A DNA stretch of 34,928 nucleotides from CAYQJS01 sp964417895 (GTDB lineage: Bacteria > Chloroflexota > UBA6077 > SHYK01). The number at the start of each line of letters is the position of its first letter. Position 1 is the first letter of the stretch. Made by a program: the position numbers and the translations under genes. The notes beneath the pieces are model-generated. The model searched no databases, was not told the origin of the DNA, and saw nothing but the letters and a program-made list of their open reading frames with translations. Below are positions 7,507-15,429 of the stretch, one piece after another. The stretch covers positions 1 through 34,928 of the forward strand of contig CAYQJS010000056.1 in the NCBI GenBank assembly GCA_964417895.1, in the 5' to 3' direction.

Positions 7507-7584
7507 CGCCCCCCGCGTCGAACCTGGTAACAAACATGTAGTTCGCGTGCGGATTTCCGTGCCGCGCCACTGGCAGGCCCGATG

Positions 7585-8676
7585 CTACGGGGTGTCGGCC
7601 TCTTCGTCAACGGCCTGGCGCAGGCGCAGGCGCTCAGCCATTTGCTCGGCGCTGAGGCTGTAGCGGTCGAAAGCGTCGCGCAGGTGCTGCACCTCATAGT
7701 GCGCATAGATCCTCTTGGTAGTCTCCGGGCTGGCGTGGCCGAGGATGTCCTGCACCTCCGAGAGCTTGGCCCCCTGGTTCAGCAGAACCGTCGCCTTGGC
7801 ATGCCGGAAGTCGTGGGTGCTGATCGGCACCTCAGCCAGCCGGCCGATCTTCTTGACCGTCTTCCAGACCGACAGCGGCGACAGGCGGTAGTTGACGCCC
7901 CGCGCCCGGGGGCGGCCCCGGCCCCGGTCGTGGCGCGTGAACGCAGGGACGTAGTCGTCAGCCCGCGCCTTGAAGTAGGCCCGCAGGGCGTCGAGCGCCT
8001 CTTGGGAGAAGAAGACAACGCGCTCCTTGTCGCCCTTGCCCCGGATGATGGCCTGCGCCGCGAACCCGTCGTCGACGTCGGCGCGGTCCAGGCGTGCGGC
8101 CTCTTCCCTCCGCATGCCGGTGGAGAACAGCGTCAGGATCAGCGCCCTGTCGCGCAGGATTTCGAGGTAGGCCGGTCGCGCGCGGACCGGATCGGGCAGG
8201 GGAATCGCCTTTACATAAAGCACAACCGAGGGGAGGCGGGCGTCGACCCGAGGGGCGCGGTAGGACGCCCGGCCCATGGCCTCGCGGGCTTGCTCCCGAA
8301 TGGCCTCGAAGCTGACCTCGGGCGCCAGGAGGCGCCGCCGCGCAAGGAAGCGAAGGAGGGCGCGCGCGCCGGCGACGTAGGTGGCGATGGTGGCGCGGTC
8401 GTCGCGGCCGTAGCCGCGAGCCAACCACGTATGGAAGTCTTGCAGCGTCGACTCGCCCACGTCCCGCGGAGAGAGGTCCTCGAGGCGGCGTTCGCCACCG
8501 GCGAGGTACTCGTTGAAGCGCCGGATCGCGGTGGCGTAGGTCGTGCTGGTCCGAGGCGATTTGCCGACCAGGGAATCCAGAAAGAGCCGCTCCGCCTCGG
8601 CCAGACTGGCCGGCTGCGAGAGCCGCGTTGGTGTCGAGTTGTCACCTGGTGGGTCTGATGTCATGAACGCAGCCAT
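7585..8676 (-). CDS. tyrosine recombinase/integrase, 363 aa
   Basis: A site-specific recombinase of the XerC/D and phage integrase superfamily. The N-terminal SAM-like core-binding domain spans about residues 25-130 (SLAEAERLFLDSLVGKSPRTS, then WLARGYGRDDRATIATYVAGARALLRFL). The catalytic domain carries the first Arg in FSTGMRREEAARL, Lys in GKGDKERVVF, His-x-x-Arg in STHDFRHAKATVLLNQG, the second His in DILGHASPETTKRIYAHY, and the Tyr nucleophile in the same segment. It is therefore predicted active. ATG 8676 is preferred (8664 is possible) because the frame further upstream is an intergenic hairpin repeat. It stands alone between repeats, not next to an obvious att site. Alternatives are a chromosomal XerC/D or a degraded element's integrase; the former seems more likely. 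Confidence 0.85.
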   Translation of the reverse strand: MAAFMTSDPPGDNSTPTRLSQPASLAEAERLFLDSLVGKSPRTSTTYATAIRRFNEYLAGGERRLEDLSPRDVGESTLQDFHTWLARGYGRDDRATIATYVAGARALLRFLARRRLLAPEVSFEAIREQAREAMGRASYRAPRVDARLPSVVLYVKAIPLPDPVRARPAYLEILRDRALILTLFSTGMRREEAARLDRADVDDGFAAQAIIRGKGDKERVVFFSQEALDALRAYFKARADDYVPAFTRHDRGRGRPRARGVNYRLSPLSVWKTVKKIGRLAEVPISTHDFRHAKATVLLNQGAKLSEVQDILGHASPETTKRIYAHYEVQHLRDAFDRYSLSAEQMAERLRLRQAVDEEADTP

Positions 8677-8697
8677 GGAGAGCGGTGGCCACTGCTG

Positions 8698-8741
8698 TGC
8701 CCCTCTCCTGCCACAGCGGGAGAGGCGGGGGTGAGGGCAGC
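8698..8741. repeat. type A hairpin repeat copy
   Basis: GCCCCTCTCCTGCCACAGCGG then GAGAGGCGGGGGTGAGGGC: inverted arms CCTCTCC.../...GGAGAGG ending in GTGAGGGC, the mirror of the CCCTCACC end. Confidence 0.7.
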
Positions 8742-8779
8742 CCCCGATTTGCCAAGGTCGATCGGCGGTTCGGAAGGGA

Positions 8780-8817
8780 GCCCTCACCTAACCTCTCCCA
8801 TTTCGATGGGAGAGGGA
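8780..8817. repeat. type A hairpin repeat copy
   Basis: GCCCTCACCTAACCTCTCCC followed by ATTTCGATGGGAGAGGGAC; the stem is CTCTCCCAT / ATGGGAGAG. Confidence 0.75.
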
Positions 8818-8973
8818 CAGTCGGGAAAGACCACGATTGTGACAAGTGACCCACTGGCTGCATGTATGAAGACGCCCGCCGATGATCGTAGCAGGCGCGA
8901 GCCGTGAGCGGGCGCGTCGGGGGTCGAATTGTGGCGCGCCTGTTATCCGACGAGGACTGTCCGCTCGGCGGAC

Positions 8974-9003
8974 TCCGAGCGCCGCTCGCGCGGCGCACTC
9001 GGA
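8974..9003. repeat. GC-rich hairpin
   Basis: TCCGAGCGCCGC and GCGGCGCACTCGGA pair over 12 bp with a two-base CA bulge and a TCGC loop. It has no T-run, so it is not a typical intrinsic terminator. Confidence 0.5.
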
Positions 9004-9024
9004 GAGGACTGAGGACTGAGGAGT
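9004..9024 (+). repeat. heptanucleotide tandem repeat, three units
   Basis: GAGGACT, GAGGACT, GAGGAGT in perfect register, directly following the GC-rich hairpin. One of four period-7 tracts in the window. Confidence 0.55.
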
Positions 9025-9131
9025 TTGTAAAACGTTGAAACCGACGGGGCTCGCGCGTCGTGATGGTAGTAGCCGGCGACAGCATCGAACGTGCCAGAGA
9101 TGAAGCGCGAGAGCGAGGAGGTGCAACAAGC

Positions 9132-9782
9132 ATGAATCTGAGAGCGGTCCGTTCGCTCCGCGGCGGACTGATCGTAGCTGGAGCCACCGTGATCGTAGCT
9201 ACGGCCGTTGTCGGTACTGCGCTGGCCGCCCGGCCATCGCCGCCCGCCGCCGGACCGGCCGCCGCGTCGGCGCAGCCGGAGCATTGGGGACGTTTCATGG
9301 AGGTGGTGGCCGGCAAACTCGGGATCACGTCGGAGCGGCTGCGCCAGGCGTTTACCGAGGCGCGTCAGGAGCTGGGAGGCCCGGCGGACCATCATCGGGG
9401 CAGGTTCGGTGATCGCCAGGAGCGGGGAGGCCCGGATGGCCATCATCGGGGTAGGTTCGGCGCGCCCGTGCGCGGCATAATAGAGAATGGCCTGAGAGTG
9501 GCCGCCGAGGCCATCGGGATCAGCCCCGAGGACCTGCGTCGTGAGTTGCCGGGCAACTCGCTGGCCGGCGTCGCTCGGACGCACGGTGTCGACCCTCAGC
9601 GGGTCTCGGCGGCGCTGACGACGAGCGCGCACGCACGGATCGACGCCGGGGCCGCCGCCGGCAGGATCACCCAGGAGCAGGCGGCTCGGATCAAGGAGCG
9701 CGCGAGCGCGATGGTGGAGCGATTAATGACCAGGGAGCTGCCGACTCGGCCGCCAGCCGGGCGCCGAGGATCCGACACGTAG
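9132..9782 (+). CDS. secreted helical protein of unknown function, 216 aa
   Basis: ATG 9132 has GAGGAGG ten bases upstream and begins a clear export signal: Arg-containing N-terminus, then a hydrophobic run (GLIVAGATVIVATAVVGTALAA, about residues 12-33). The mature part has two similar small helical modules built on the pattern KLGITSERLRQAFTEAR and AIGISPEDLRREL, and a C-terminal GRITQEQAARIKERASAMVERL helix. This Gly-Arg-Ile/Leu-Thr-x-x-Gln-Ala motif is common in exported small helical proteins of Gram-positive and Chloroflexota bacteria. Between modules is a His/Arg/Gly-rich linker made by a 17-residue tandem duplication (GGPADHHRGRFG / GGPDGHHRGRFG), which could bind metal or be disordered. 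A strong terminator follows at 9807. The function is not known. Confidence 0.75.
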   Translation: MNLRAVRSLRGGLIVAGATVIVATAVVGTALAARPSPPAAGPAAASAQPEHWGRFMEVVAGKLGITSERLRQAFTEARQELGGPADHHRGRFGDRQERGGPDGHHRGRFGAPVRGIIENGLRVAAEAIGISPEDLRRELPGNSLAGVARTHGVDPQRVSAALTTSAHARIDAGAAAGRITQEQAARIKERASAMVERLMTRELPTRPPAGRRGSDT

Positions 9783-9786
9783 CCCT

Positions 9787-10278
9787 TTAACCAGCCCCCC
9801 TGCGTTGACGCCCCGGGCCGCCACCCGGGGCGTCTTTCTGTCCGGCGCGGCCTGCATAGCGCTGCTCGAGCTGACCCAGCAGCGCGATGTTGTCGGCCTC
9901 GTCGGGATCGGGCGCGGGGACAGCGAACCAGGCCGCCAGAATGTCGCGCGCCGTTTCACGCGTCACGCGCTTGCAGCTCATCACCAGCACGTTGGCATCG
10001 TTCCAGCGGCGCGCGCCCTCGGCAATCCATGGCTCCCAGACCAGGGCTGCGCGCACCCCAGGCACCTTGTTCGCGGCCATGGCGGTCCCGGTGCCCGTCC
10101 AGCAGAACAGCACGCCCTGGTCGGCCCTATGCGCCGCGACCTGCTCGGCTACCTTGCGGCCAACCTCGGGCCACGGCTCGGGCTCGAACACCTCCAGCTC
10201 GTGGCCAAGCCGATGCAGCTCGTCGACCACGGACCGCGTGAGGTCGTTCTCCTCGTCCGCGCCAACGGCGATTCTCAT
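9787..10278 (-). CDS. RpiB/LacA/LacB family sugar-phosphate isomerase, 163 aa
   Basis: Members interconvert aldose and ketose phosphates, for example ribose 5-phosphate and ribulose 5-phosphate. The Rossmann-like start MRIAVGADEENDLTRSVVDEL and the signature loop GVLFCWTGTGTAMAANKVPG carry the catalytic Cys (residue 59). The following Trp-Thr replaces the usual Gly in CGTG, a variant of this subfamily. VRAALV, NDANVLVMS and a late DILAAWFAV helix also fit. The last ~17 residues (KDAPGGGPGRQRRGAG) are encoded by the opposite-strand gene's terminator stem and are unlikely to matter. ATG 10278 lies 6 bases after the stop of the peptide-binding lipoprotein gene, so the two are probably co-transcribed. 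The precise substrate is uncertain. Confidence 0.85.
   Translation of the reverse strand: MRIAVGADEENDLTRSVVDELHRLGHELEVFEPEPWPEVGRKVAEQVAAHRADQGVLFCWTGTGTAMAANKVPGVRAALVWEPWIAEGARRWNDANVLVMSCKRVTRETARDILAAWFAVPAPDPDEADNIALLGQLEQRYAGRAGQKDAPGGGPGRQRRGAG
9807..9838 (+). terminator. Rho-independent terminator of the 9132-9782 gene
   Basis: Stem GACGCCCCGGG / CCCGGGGCGTC (11 bp, perfect), 6-base loop, then TTTCTG. It lies 25 bases after the plus-strand stop and inside the 3' end of the convergent isomerase gene. Confidence 0.8.
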
Positions 10279-10284
10279 CCGCCC

Positions 10285-11982
10285 CTATTCCTTGTCCCAC
10301 TGGGCGAAGTTCCACTCGAGCGATGTGCCGCCCACCGGCCCCTTCACGCCCTTGAGCATGAGCACCGGGTTGACGTCGTAGTACATGGGCATGAGCGCGA
10401 TGTCGCCTATCGCATCCTGCACGAGCTGGCGGTGGAGCGCCAGCGCTTCCCTTGCGTCGATGGTTACGGCCAGCCTCTCGAGGATCGCGTCCACCGCGGG
10501 ATTGCTGTAGCCGCCCCGGTTCCGGCCCGTCCAGCGGTTCGCTGCCGTGGAGAGATTGCCCGAGTAGATTCGAGACTGGTAGGCGTACTCGTACGCTTTG
10601 GGACTCGCCAGCACGCCTCCGGGCTGCAGCGCCTCGAGTTGGCGATCGCGCGGCCGGACGAACGTGTAGAAGCTGACCTGAGCGCCCAGCCCCTTCCAAT
10701 GATCGGCGACGATGGCCTGCTGGCGCTCGTCCTTCGCCTCCATGACCGATAGCTGGACGTCGAACCGCTCCCCAGACGCGTGGACGAGCGCCCCGTCGGC
10801 CCCGCGTACCCAGCCTGCCTCCGCGAGAAGCTGCTGCGCCCGGGCAGGATCGAACGGGTACTGCGGGATCGCGGCCTCGAGTTGAGGTCGGAGCACGTGG
10901 TTGGGGCCAAACCAGCTGTCGGCCACCGGGGCGATTCCATGCATCACGGCGTCGACCATCCCCTTCCGGTCGATCGCCTGGTAGAGGGCCTGGCGGACGG
11001 TCCGATTGGTCAGGCCGTTCCGCGGCCGCGCCACGTCCGGGCGATGCTGGATCTCCAGCTGCATCAGGTCGGCGATGGGCAGGAACCGTACGCTACCGCC
11101 GGCTCCTTCCACACGACCCCGCAGCTCGACCGCCGACTCCAGCGGTACACGGTCGCCCCACGCGATGTCGACCGCGCCAGAGAGGACGTTGGCCACGACC
11201 GTGTTCGGGTCCGTGATGAAGCGCGCGATAACGCGGTCGAGTGGAGGTCGGCCGCCATAGTAATCCTCGAACCGTTCGAACTCGATGTGCGACGCGCGCT
11301 CCCATCGGACTATGCGATAGGCCCCGAGGCCCACGAACTCCGTGGAGAGCCTCGGGCTGTTCCCGAGGTTGGTCTTGTCCGTTCGGTACGTCTCCTCCAG
11401 GAGGTGCCGAGGGATGGGGTTCAGGGCCGGCGCTTCGTTGGCGTTGGCGTTCGGCTGAGACCAGTGGACCTCGAAGGTGAGCGGGTCCGGCGCCGTGGCC
11501 GACTGCATCACCCGCAGCGCCTCGCCATAGCGCGACGGCAGCTCGGGGTCCATAAATGCCGTGAAGGTGAAGAGCAGGTCGTCGCTGGTGAAGGGCGTGC
11601 CGTCGTGCCACTTGATGTTGGGCTTGAGGCGCCAGATGGTATCCATCGTGCCGTCGGCGTTGATGCGCCAGGTGCCCCGGTCCACCGAGAGCTGCTCGGC
11701 CGCCAGCTGCGGGACGAACTCGTCGCGGTCGTTTCGGGCCACGAGGGTATCGTGGACGAACCCCATGGCGCTGGCGGTGCTGCCGCCGGTGACGCCGGGG
11801 AAGTCGGCGATGTTGCCTTCCTGCGCGGCGATCGTGAGGATCTTGGGCGCGCGAGGCGAGGGCGCTCCGCCATCGCGCTGGCCCGGGCCCGCCGGCGCGG
11901 CGGGTGCGCAACCGGCTACCACCGCCAAGATCGCTGTCGTTGCTGTTGCCAGGAGCATGCTCCTGGGGATGCTCGTGCTCAC
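10285..11982 (-). CDS. peptide-type ABC transporter substrate-binding lipoprotein, 565 aa
   Basis: An extracytoplasmic solute receptor of the SBP_bac_5 family (oligopeptide, dipeptide, nickel or glycoside uptake). GTG 11982 is preferred because GAGGTGAG precedes it; it gives a signal peptide with a lipobox (ILAVVAGC, lipidated Cys near residue 24). Family landmarks in order are a DTIWRLKPNIKWHDGTPFTSDDLLFTF block, LVARNDRDEFVPQLAAE before it, GLGAYRIVRWERASHIEFERF, VRQALYQAIDRKGMVDAVMHG, PQYPFDPARAQQLLAEAGW and the C-terminal YSNPAVDAILERL. Length is normal. No permease or ATPase genes are in the window, so it is an orphan receptor here. Its paralogue lies at 13403-15164. It is followed 6 bases later by an rpiB-like gene, which may point to sugar rather than peptide ligands. 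Confidence 0.9.
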   Translation of the reverse strand: MSTSIPRSMLLATATTAILAVVAGCAPAAPAGPGQRDGGAPSPRAPKILTIAAQEGNIADFPGVTGGSTASAMGFVHDTLVARNDRDEFVPQLAAEQLSVDRGTWRINADGTMDTIWRLKPNIKWHDGTPFTSDDLLFTFTAFMDPELPSRYGEALRVMQSATAPDPLTFEVHWSQPNANANEAPALNPIPRHLLEETYRTDKTNLGNSPRLSTEFVGLGAYRIVRWERASHIEFERFEDYYGGRPPLDRVIARFITDPNTVVANVLSGAVDIAWGDRVPLESAVELRGRVEGAGGSVRFLPIADLMQLEIQHRPDVARPRNGLTNRTVRQALYQAIDRKGMVDAVMHGIAPVADSWFGPNHVLRPQLEAAIPQYPFDPARAQQLLAEAGWVRGADGALVHASGERFDVQLSVMEAKDERQQAIVADHWKGLGAQVSFYTFVRPRDRQLEALQPGGVLASPKAYEYAYQSRIYSGNLSTAANRWTGRNRGGYSNPAVDAILERLAVTIDAREALALHRQLVQDAIGDIALMPMYYDVNPVLMLKGVKGPVGGTSLEWNFAQWDKE

Positions 11983-12116
11983 GGCGCTCACCTCGTCAGG
12001 CGATCTATTCTGTAACTGAGCGAAGCGTACTCCCGAGCTGACACGCTCTACAACCGCGATGCGCGATTTTTTTTGGGCGGGATTGGCCCCCCTCGACGAG
12101 TCGCGTTCAACCAGAT

Positions 12117-12153
12117 CCCTCTCCCATCGCAATGGGAGAGGTTAGGTGAGGGC
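12117..12153. repeat. type A hairpin repeat copy
   Basis: CCCTCTCCCATCGCAATGGG then AGAGGTTAGGTGAGGGC; stem CTCTCCCAT / ATGGGAGAG. Its orientation is inverted relative to the copy at 8780. Confidence 0.75.
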
Positions 12154-12191
12154 CCCCTGCCGAACCCTAGCACCATCGGCCATCGAGGTCT

Positions 12192-12231
12192 GCCCTCACC
12201 CCACCCCTCTCCCGCTACGGCAGGAGAGGGA
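12192..12231. repeat. type A hairpin repeat copy
   Basis: GCCCTCACCCCACCCCTCTCC, then CGCTACGGCAGGAGAGGGAG. It faces the copy at 12117 head to head, giving an inverted pair 38 bp apart. Confidence 0.75.
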
Positions 12232-12275
12232 GCCTGCGCGCTCGCTCACCCATGGTGCTCTTGCACCGAGGCGTA

Positions 12276-13037
12276 TTAGGACCAATAAGCTCGCCGCGCG
12301 GGGACCGAGACCAGCCTGTCTTCCTCGACGAGCCAGCCCGTCAGTCGTCCGCCGTAGACGCACCCGGTGTCCAGGAACCTGAGGTTGTCGCGGCGCGCCC
12401 GCGCCGGGTCGAGGCGGGCCCAGTGGCCGAAGGCGATGCGCGGCCCAGGCAGACGATACTCGAACCACGGGAGGAACCCGGGGGGTTCGTCTGCGCCGTC
12501 GTCGGCAGGCCTCCCGCCCGCGGCATCGCAATAGCGCACGCGCGTCAAGAACGAAACGATGGGGTCGGCACGGATCGACGCTACGCGCTCGGCGAGCGAA
12601 GCATCAGACCGCCAGGTGGCTCGGAGAGTCTCGTTCGCTACGCGGGCGTCATCTGGTAGGCAGAAATGTGGAGGAAAGCCGGCGTGCACGGCCACCCAGT
12701 CGTGCAGCAGGACGAGTGGCTCGGCGCGATCCACGAGCCAGTCGAGCAGGTCCCCGAGATCGTCCGCCGCGAACACGTCATCGAGGGTATCCCCTACCCG
12801 CTGGCGCAGCCCCGAGGCGACGCCAAGCAGGTAGAGCTCGTGATTGCCGAGAACAAGCTCGCCATCGAGCCTGCGCACCAGGCGCATGACGTCCAGCGAC
12901 TGCGGCCCACGGTTCACCAGATCCCCAACGCAGACGAGTCGATCGGTCCCCGCTACAAAGCCCACCGCATCGAGCAGTTCCTGGAGCTCGTCGGCGCAGC
13001 CCTGGATGTCCCCCACCACGAGGGTGCGCGCGGTCAT
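12276..13037 (-). CDS. ApaH-type metallophosphatase, 253 aa
   Basis: A calcineurin-like phosphoesterase. The dinuclear metal-site motifs are complete: GDIQGCADEL (about residues 9-18), VCVGDLVNRGPQS (about 36-48), LVLGNHELY (about 62-70), and the later His residues in VAVHAGFPP and IAFGHWARL. The GDIQGC start and overall layout match symmetrical bis(5'-nucleosyl)-tetraphosphatase, which splits Ap4A into two ADP; related PrpA/PP2A-like phosphatases are the alternative. ATG 13037 (MTARTL) is preferred because the motif GDIQG normally sits near residue 10. It is flanked by repeats on both sides and is probably a single-gene unit between the two paralogous binding-protein genes. Confidence 0.85.
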   Translation of the reverse strand: MTARTLVVGDIQGCADELQELLDAVGFVAGTDRLVCVGDLVNRGPQSLDVMRLVRRLDGELVLGNHELYLLGVASGLRQRVGDTLDDVFAADDLGDLLDWLVDRAEPLVLLHDWVAVHAGFPPHFCLPDDARVANETLRATWRSDASLAERVASIRADPIVSFLTRVRYCDAAGGRPADDGADEPPGFLPWFEYRLPGPRIAFGHWARLDPARARRDNLRFLDTGCVYGGRLTGWLVEEDRLVSVPARRAYWS

Positions 13038-13109
13038 GGCCCAACCCCGCTCAAACACCCTGCGTCATGCTGAGGAGTCATGGGCCTTCGCCCCGGCCCG
13101 AACCTATGA

Positions 13110-13191
13110 AAACCGCTCATCGTGAGCTTGTCGAACCATGAGGCGAAGGTTGCCGACCCCAGGCTCGTCCTTCGACAGGCTCAGGACGAGC
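13110..13191. repeat. type B interspersed repeat, two facing halves
   Basis: The right half is GCTCGTCC TTCGACAGGCTCA GGACGAGC, an 8-bp perfect stem. The left half (CGCTCATCGTGAGCTTGTCG, then AACCATGAG) contains the reverse complement of the TTCGACA-type core. This is a recognisable dispersed element in many GC-rich genomes. Confidence 0.65.
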
Positions 13192-13318
13192 GGTCTTTTC
13201 GGGGGAGCGCCCTTGAAGCATCGGCGAACCACGCGGAAAGGAGCTTCGCCCCCGGGCTCAGAATCGCGCATGTCGTCTCCCGACACCACGGAGGATGTAA
13301 AGCGTGGGGAAGGGAAGC

Positions 13319-13378
13319 GCCCTCACCCTAACCCCTTCGACAGACTCAGGGCAGGCTCTCTCACAGAGGGAGAGGGGA
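13319..13378. repeat. type A repeat interrupted by type B core
   Basis: Begins CCCTCACCCTAACCC as a type A element, switches to CTTCGACAGACTCAGGGCAGG (type B core), then resumes CTCTCACAGAGGGAGAGGG, the type A hairpin end. Confidence 0.65.
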
Positions 13379-13402
13379 TTTTCAGAGGAATGCCATCGGG
13401 GG

Positions 13403-15164
13403 TTATTCCTTGCTCCACTGGTAGAAGTTCCAGGTCGTCTGCTGGCCCCCGTGCGTGATGCCCTTCACCGCAGCCAGGTGCAGGACAGGCTCGATCTCCC
13501 AGTACATGGGCATGATGGCCACGTCGCCGATGTGGAGCCGGACCACTTCCTTATAGAGAGGGATCCGCTCCCGCGCGTCGATGGTGGCCGAGAGCCGGTC
13601 GAGGATAGCGTCGGCGACCGTGGGCTCACCCAGGGCCTCGTGCCANNNNNNNNNNGTCGGCAGCGGGGTTCGAGTACGCGCCTCGATTTCGCCCGCCCCA
13701 GCGGTTCGCCTCGGAAGCCGTCTCGCGCGTGTGAAGCTGGCCGTCGAAGAGGAACCGGTCGATGCGCACGCTCCCCACGCGCGGGCCGGACAGCAGGACC
13801 TCGTTTTGCCGGTCCTGGGACATAACGGCCGAAACGACCGGAACGGCGGCCTGGACACCGACGGCCTTCCATTGCTCAGCGATGATCGCCTGCTCGCGTT
13901 GGAGGTCCAGCCGCTCGTTGGCCCAGAAGTCGGTGGCGAAGCGCTCCCCGGTTTGCTGGTTGACCAGCACGCCGTCAGCGCCACGCGTCCAGCCGGCCTG
14001 CGTGAGGAGCTGCTGGGCGCGGTTCGTGTCGTAGGGAAACTGAGGGATGGCATCCTCCACCTGCGCGCGGAAGGGATGGTTTGCCGGAAACCAGCTGTCC
14101 GCGATAGGAGACAGGCCATGCGTCATGACCTGCGCTAGCGTCTGTCGGTCGATGGCGTGGTAGAGGGCAGCCCGCACGTCGCGGTTGAGCCAGGCGGTGG
14201 TGCGCAGCACCTCCGGCCGGAACTGCACCTGGATCCAGTTGAACTCATCCGTCGGTTCGATAACCACGCGGTTGCCTGTACCCGCCCACCGCTGTCTGAC
14301 TTCCATGCCCGCGTCAACATCTGGCCCCGGCGGGATCACGACGTCCACGTTCCCGGAGAGGATATTGGCGATGAGGGCGTTGGCGTCGCGAACGTAACGC
14401 AGGATGACGCGGTCGAGCGGGGGCCGGCCGCGGTAGTAGTCGTCGAAGCGGGTGAACTCGATCTGGACGCCGGAGTCCCAGCGCACCAGGCGGTAGGGGC
14501 CGAGCCCGACGAACTCCGTGATCAGGTAGGGGCTGCCCGGCACCTCGGTCTTGTTGGTCTGGTAGAGGTCGTCCAGCAGGTGCCTGGGCAACGGCGAGGC
14601 CAGGCCCCCGGCCTGGTCGGCCCGTACGTCGGTCCGTGAGTAGCCGACGATGAAGGTGTGGGCGTCGGGTGTAGCGATCGATTGGACCCGCTCGAGCTGG
14701 CTCGCGACGCTGGAGGGGAGGTCCTGGTCGCTGTAGACCATGTGCGTGAACACGAGGTCCGCTGACGTGAAGGGCGCACCGTCGTGCCACTTGACGTTCG
14801 GATGGATCCTCCAGGTGAGCTCCATCGTGCCGTCCGCATTGATCCGCCACGTCCCTTTCTCGACCGACGGCTTGTCCACCGCCAGCGACGGCTCAAAACC
14901 TCCTGTAGGGCTCCGGTTGACGAGGGCGTCGTGGGCGATATCCGGGGCGGCGATGCCTCCACCCCCGGACTGGAACGAGCCGAAGCCCGATAGCTCGCGC
15001 TGGAGGCCGATGGTCAGCACCTTGGGTGCCGCGGCCTGGCGGTCCTGGCCACCTGGCGCCGAGGTCGGCGCCGTTGCCGCGGGACCGCAGCCCGCCAGGA
15101 GCGCGAGCAAGGCCGACGCTGCAAGGCCGACGCTGTGAAGCCGAATGTAACGCTGGGTGGTCAT
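13403..15164 (-). CDS. peptide-type ABC transporter substrate-binding lipoprotein, split by an assembly gap
   Basis: SBP_bac_5 family, paralogous to the protein at 10285-11982. ATG 15164 has GGAGG five bases upstream and opens a lipoprotein signal peptide (ASALLALLAGC, Cys near residue 24). Landmarks are MELTWRIHPNVKWHDGAPFT, GLGPYRLVRWDSGVQIEF, VRAALYHAIDRQTLAQVMTHG, PQFPYDTNRAQQLLTQAGW and RWGGRNRGAYSNPAAD. The last lies directly before ten N (13646-13655). Beyond the gap the protein resumes in another frame as WHEALGEPTVADAILDRLS and ends NFYQWSKE, matching the paralogue's C-terminus. With ten N the two halves are one base out of frame, so the gap length is arbitrary. About 10-15 residues around the join have no counterpart in the paralogue, hinting at a padded or imperfect join. 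No transporter permease is nearby. Confidence 0.85.
13646..13655. other. assembly gap (ten N)
   Basis: Ten consecutive undetermined bases inside the second binding-protein gene. The true length is unknown. Confidence 0.98.
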
Positions 15165-15308
15165 TGGTCCTCCGGAAGGGGTGCTACCCTGGCGGGTCAG
15201 GGGGCAGCGGGTTTGGGATGTGCGAACCACTCTAAGAGGCGGCGGATGCCGTGTCAAGGATCGTAGCCATCCTTGCGGGTGGGCCAGCTCCGATGAACAG
15301 GATCGCGG

Positions 15309-15398
15309 TCACCCCACCCCAACCCTCCCCCGTCGAGGGGGAGGGGGAAGAGAGCTGATCCCCTCCCCCCTTGAGGGGGAGGGTTAGCGAGGGGGGTA
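15309..15398 (+). repeat. double-hairpin repeat, forward copy
   Basis: TCACCCCACCCCAACC leads into hairpin 1 (CCTCCCCC GTCGA GGGGGAGG), a spacer GGAAGAGAGCTGATC, and hairpin 2 (CCCTCCCCCC TT GAGGGGGAGGG) ending TTAGCGAGGGG. An inverted copy with the same order of parts is at 18889-18978. Confidence 0.75.
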
Positions 15399-15429
15399 AC
15401 GCCCACGCTCCTACCCTGGCTGCCACGGA

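Larger units (their letters stand above)
7097..7584. other. repeat-rich intergenic region
   Basis: No gene is seen. It contains a type C repeat (7207-7251) and a long type A hairpin repeat (7391-7506), detailed separately. The ctpA promoter should lie in its left part. Confidence 0.6.
8677..9131. other. repeat-rich intergenic region between divergent genes
   Basis: No gene is seen. It holds type A hairpins at 8698-8741 and 8780-8817, a GC hairpin at 8974-9003 and a heptamer tract at 9004-9024. Confidence 0.6.
13038..13402. other. repeat-rich intergenic region
   Basis: No gene is seen. It holds type B repeats (13110-13191) and a composite in which a type B core interrupts a type A repeat (13319-13378). 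Confidence 0.6.

Noticed and set aside
7585..8676. Recombinase considered as the integrase of the putative ssrA island
   Set aside because: It lies on the far side of ctpA and smpB, not beside the ssrA 3' end, and no att-like duplicate is seen next to it.
10780..12015. Plus-strand open frame of about 400 codons
   Set aside because: Mirror frame of the binding-protein gene; no start signal and no domain.
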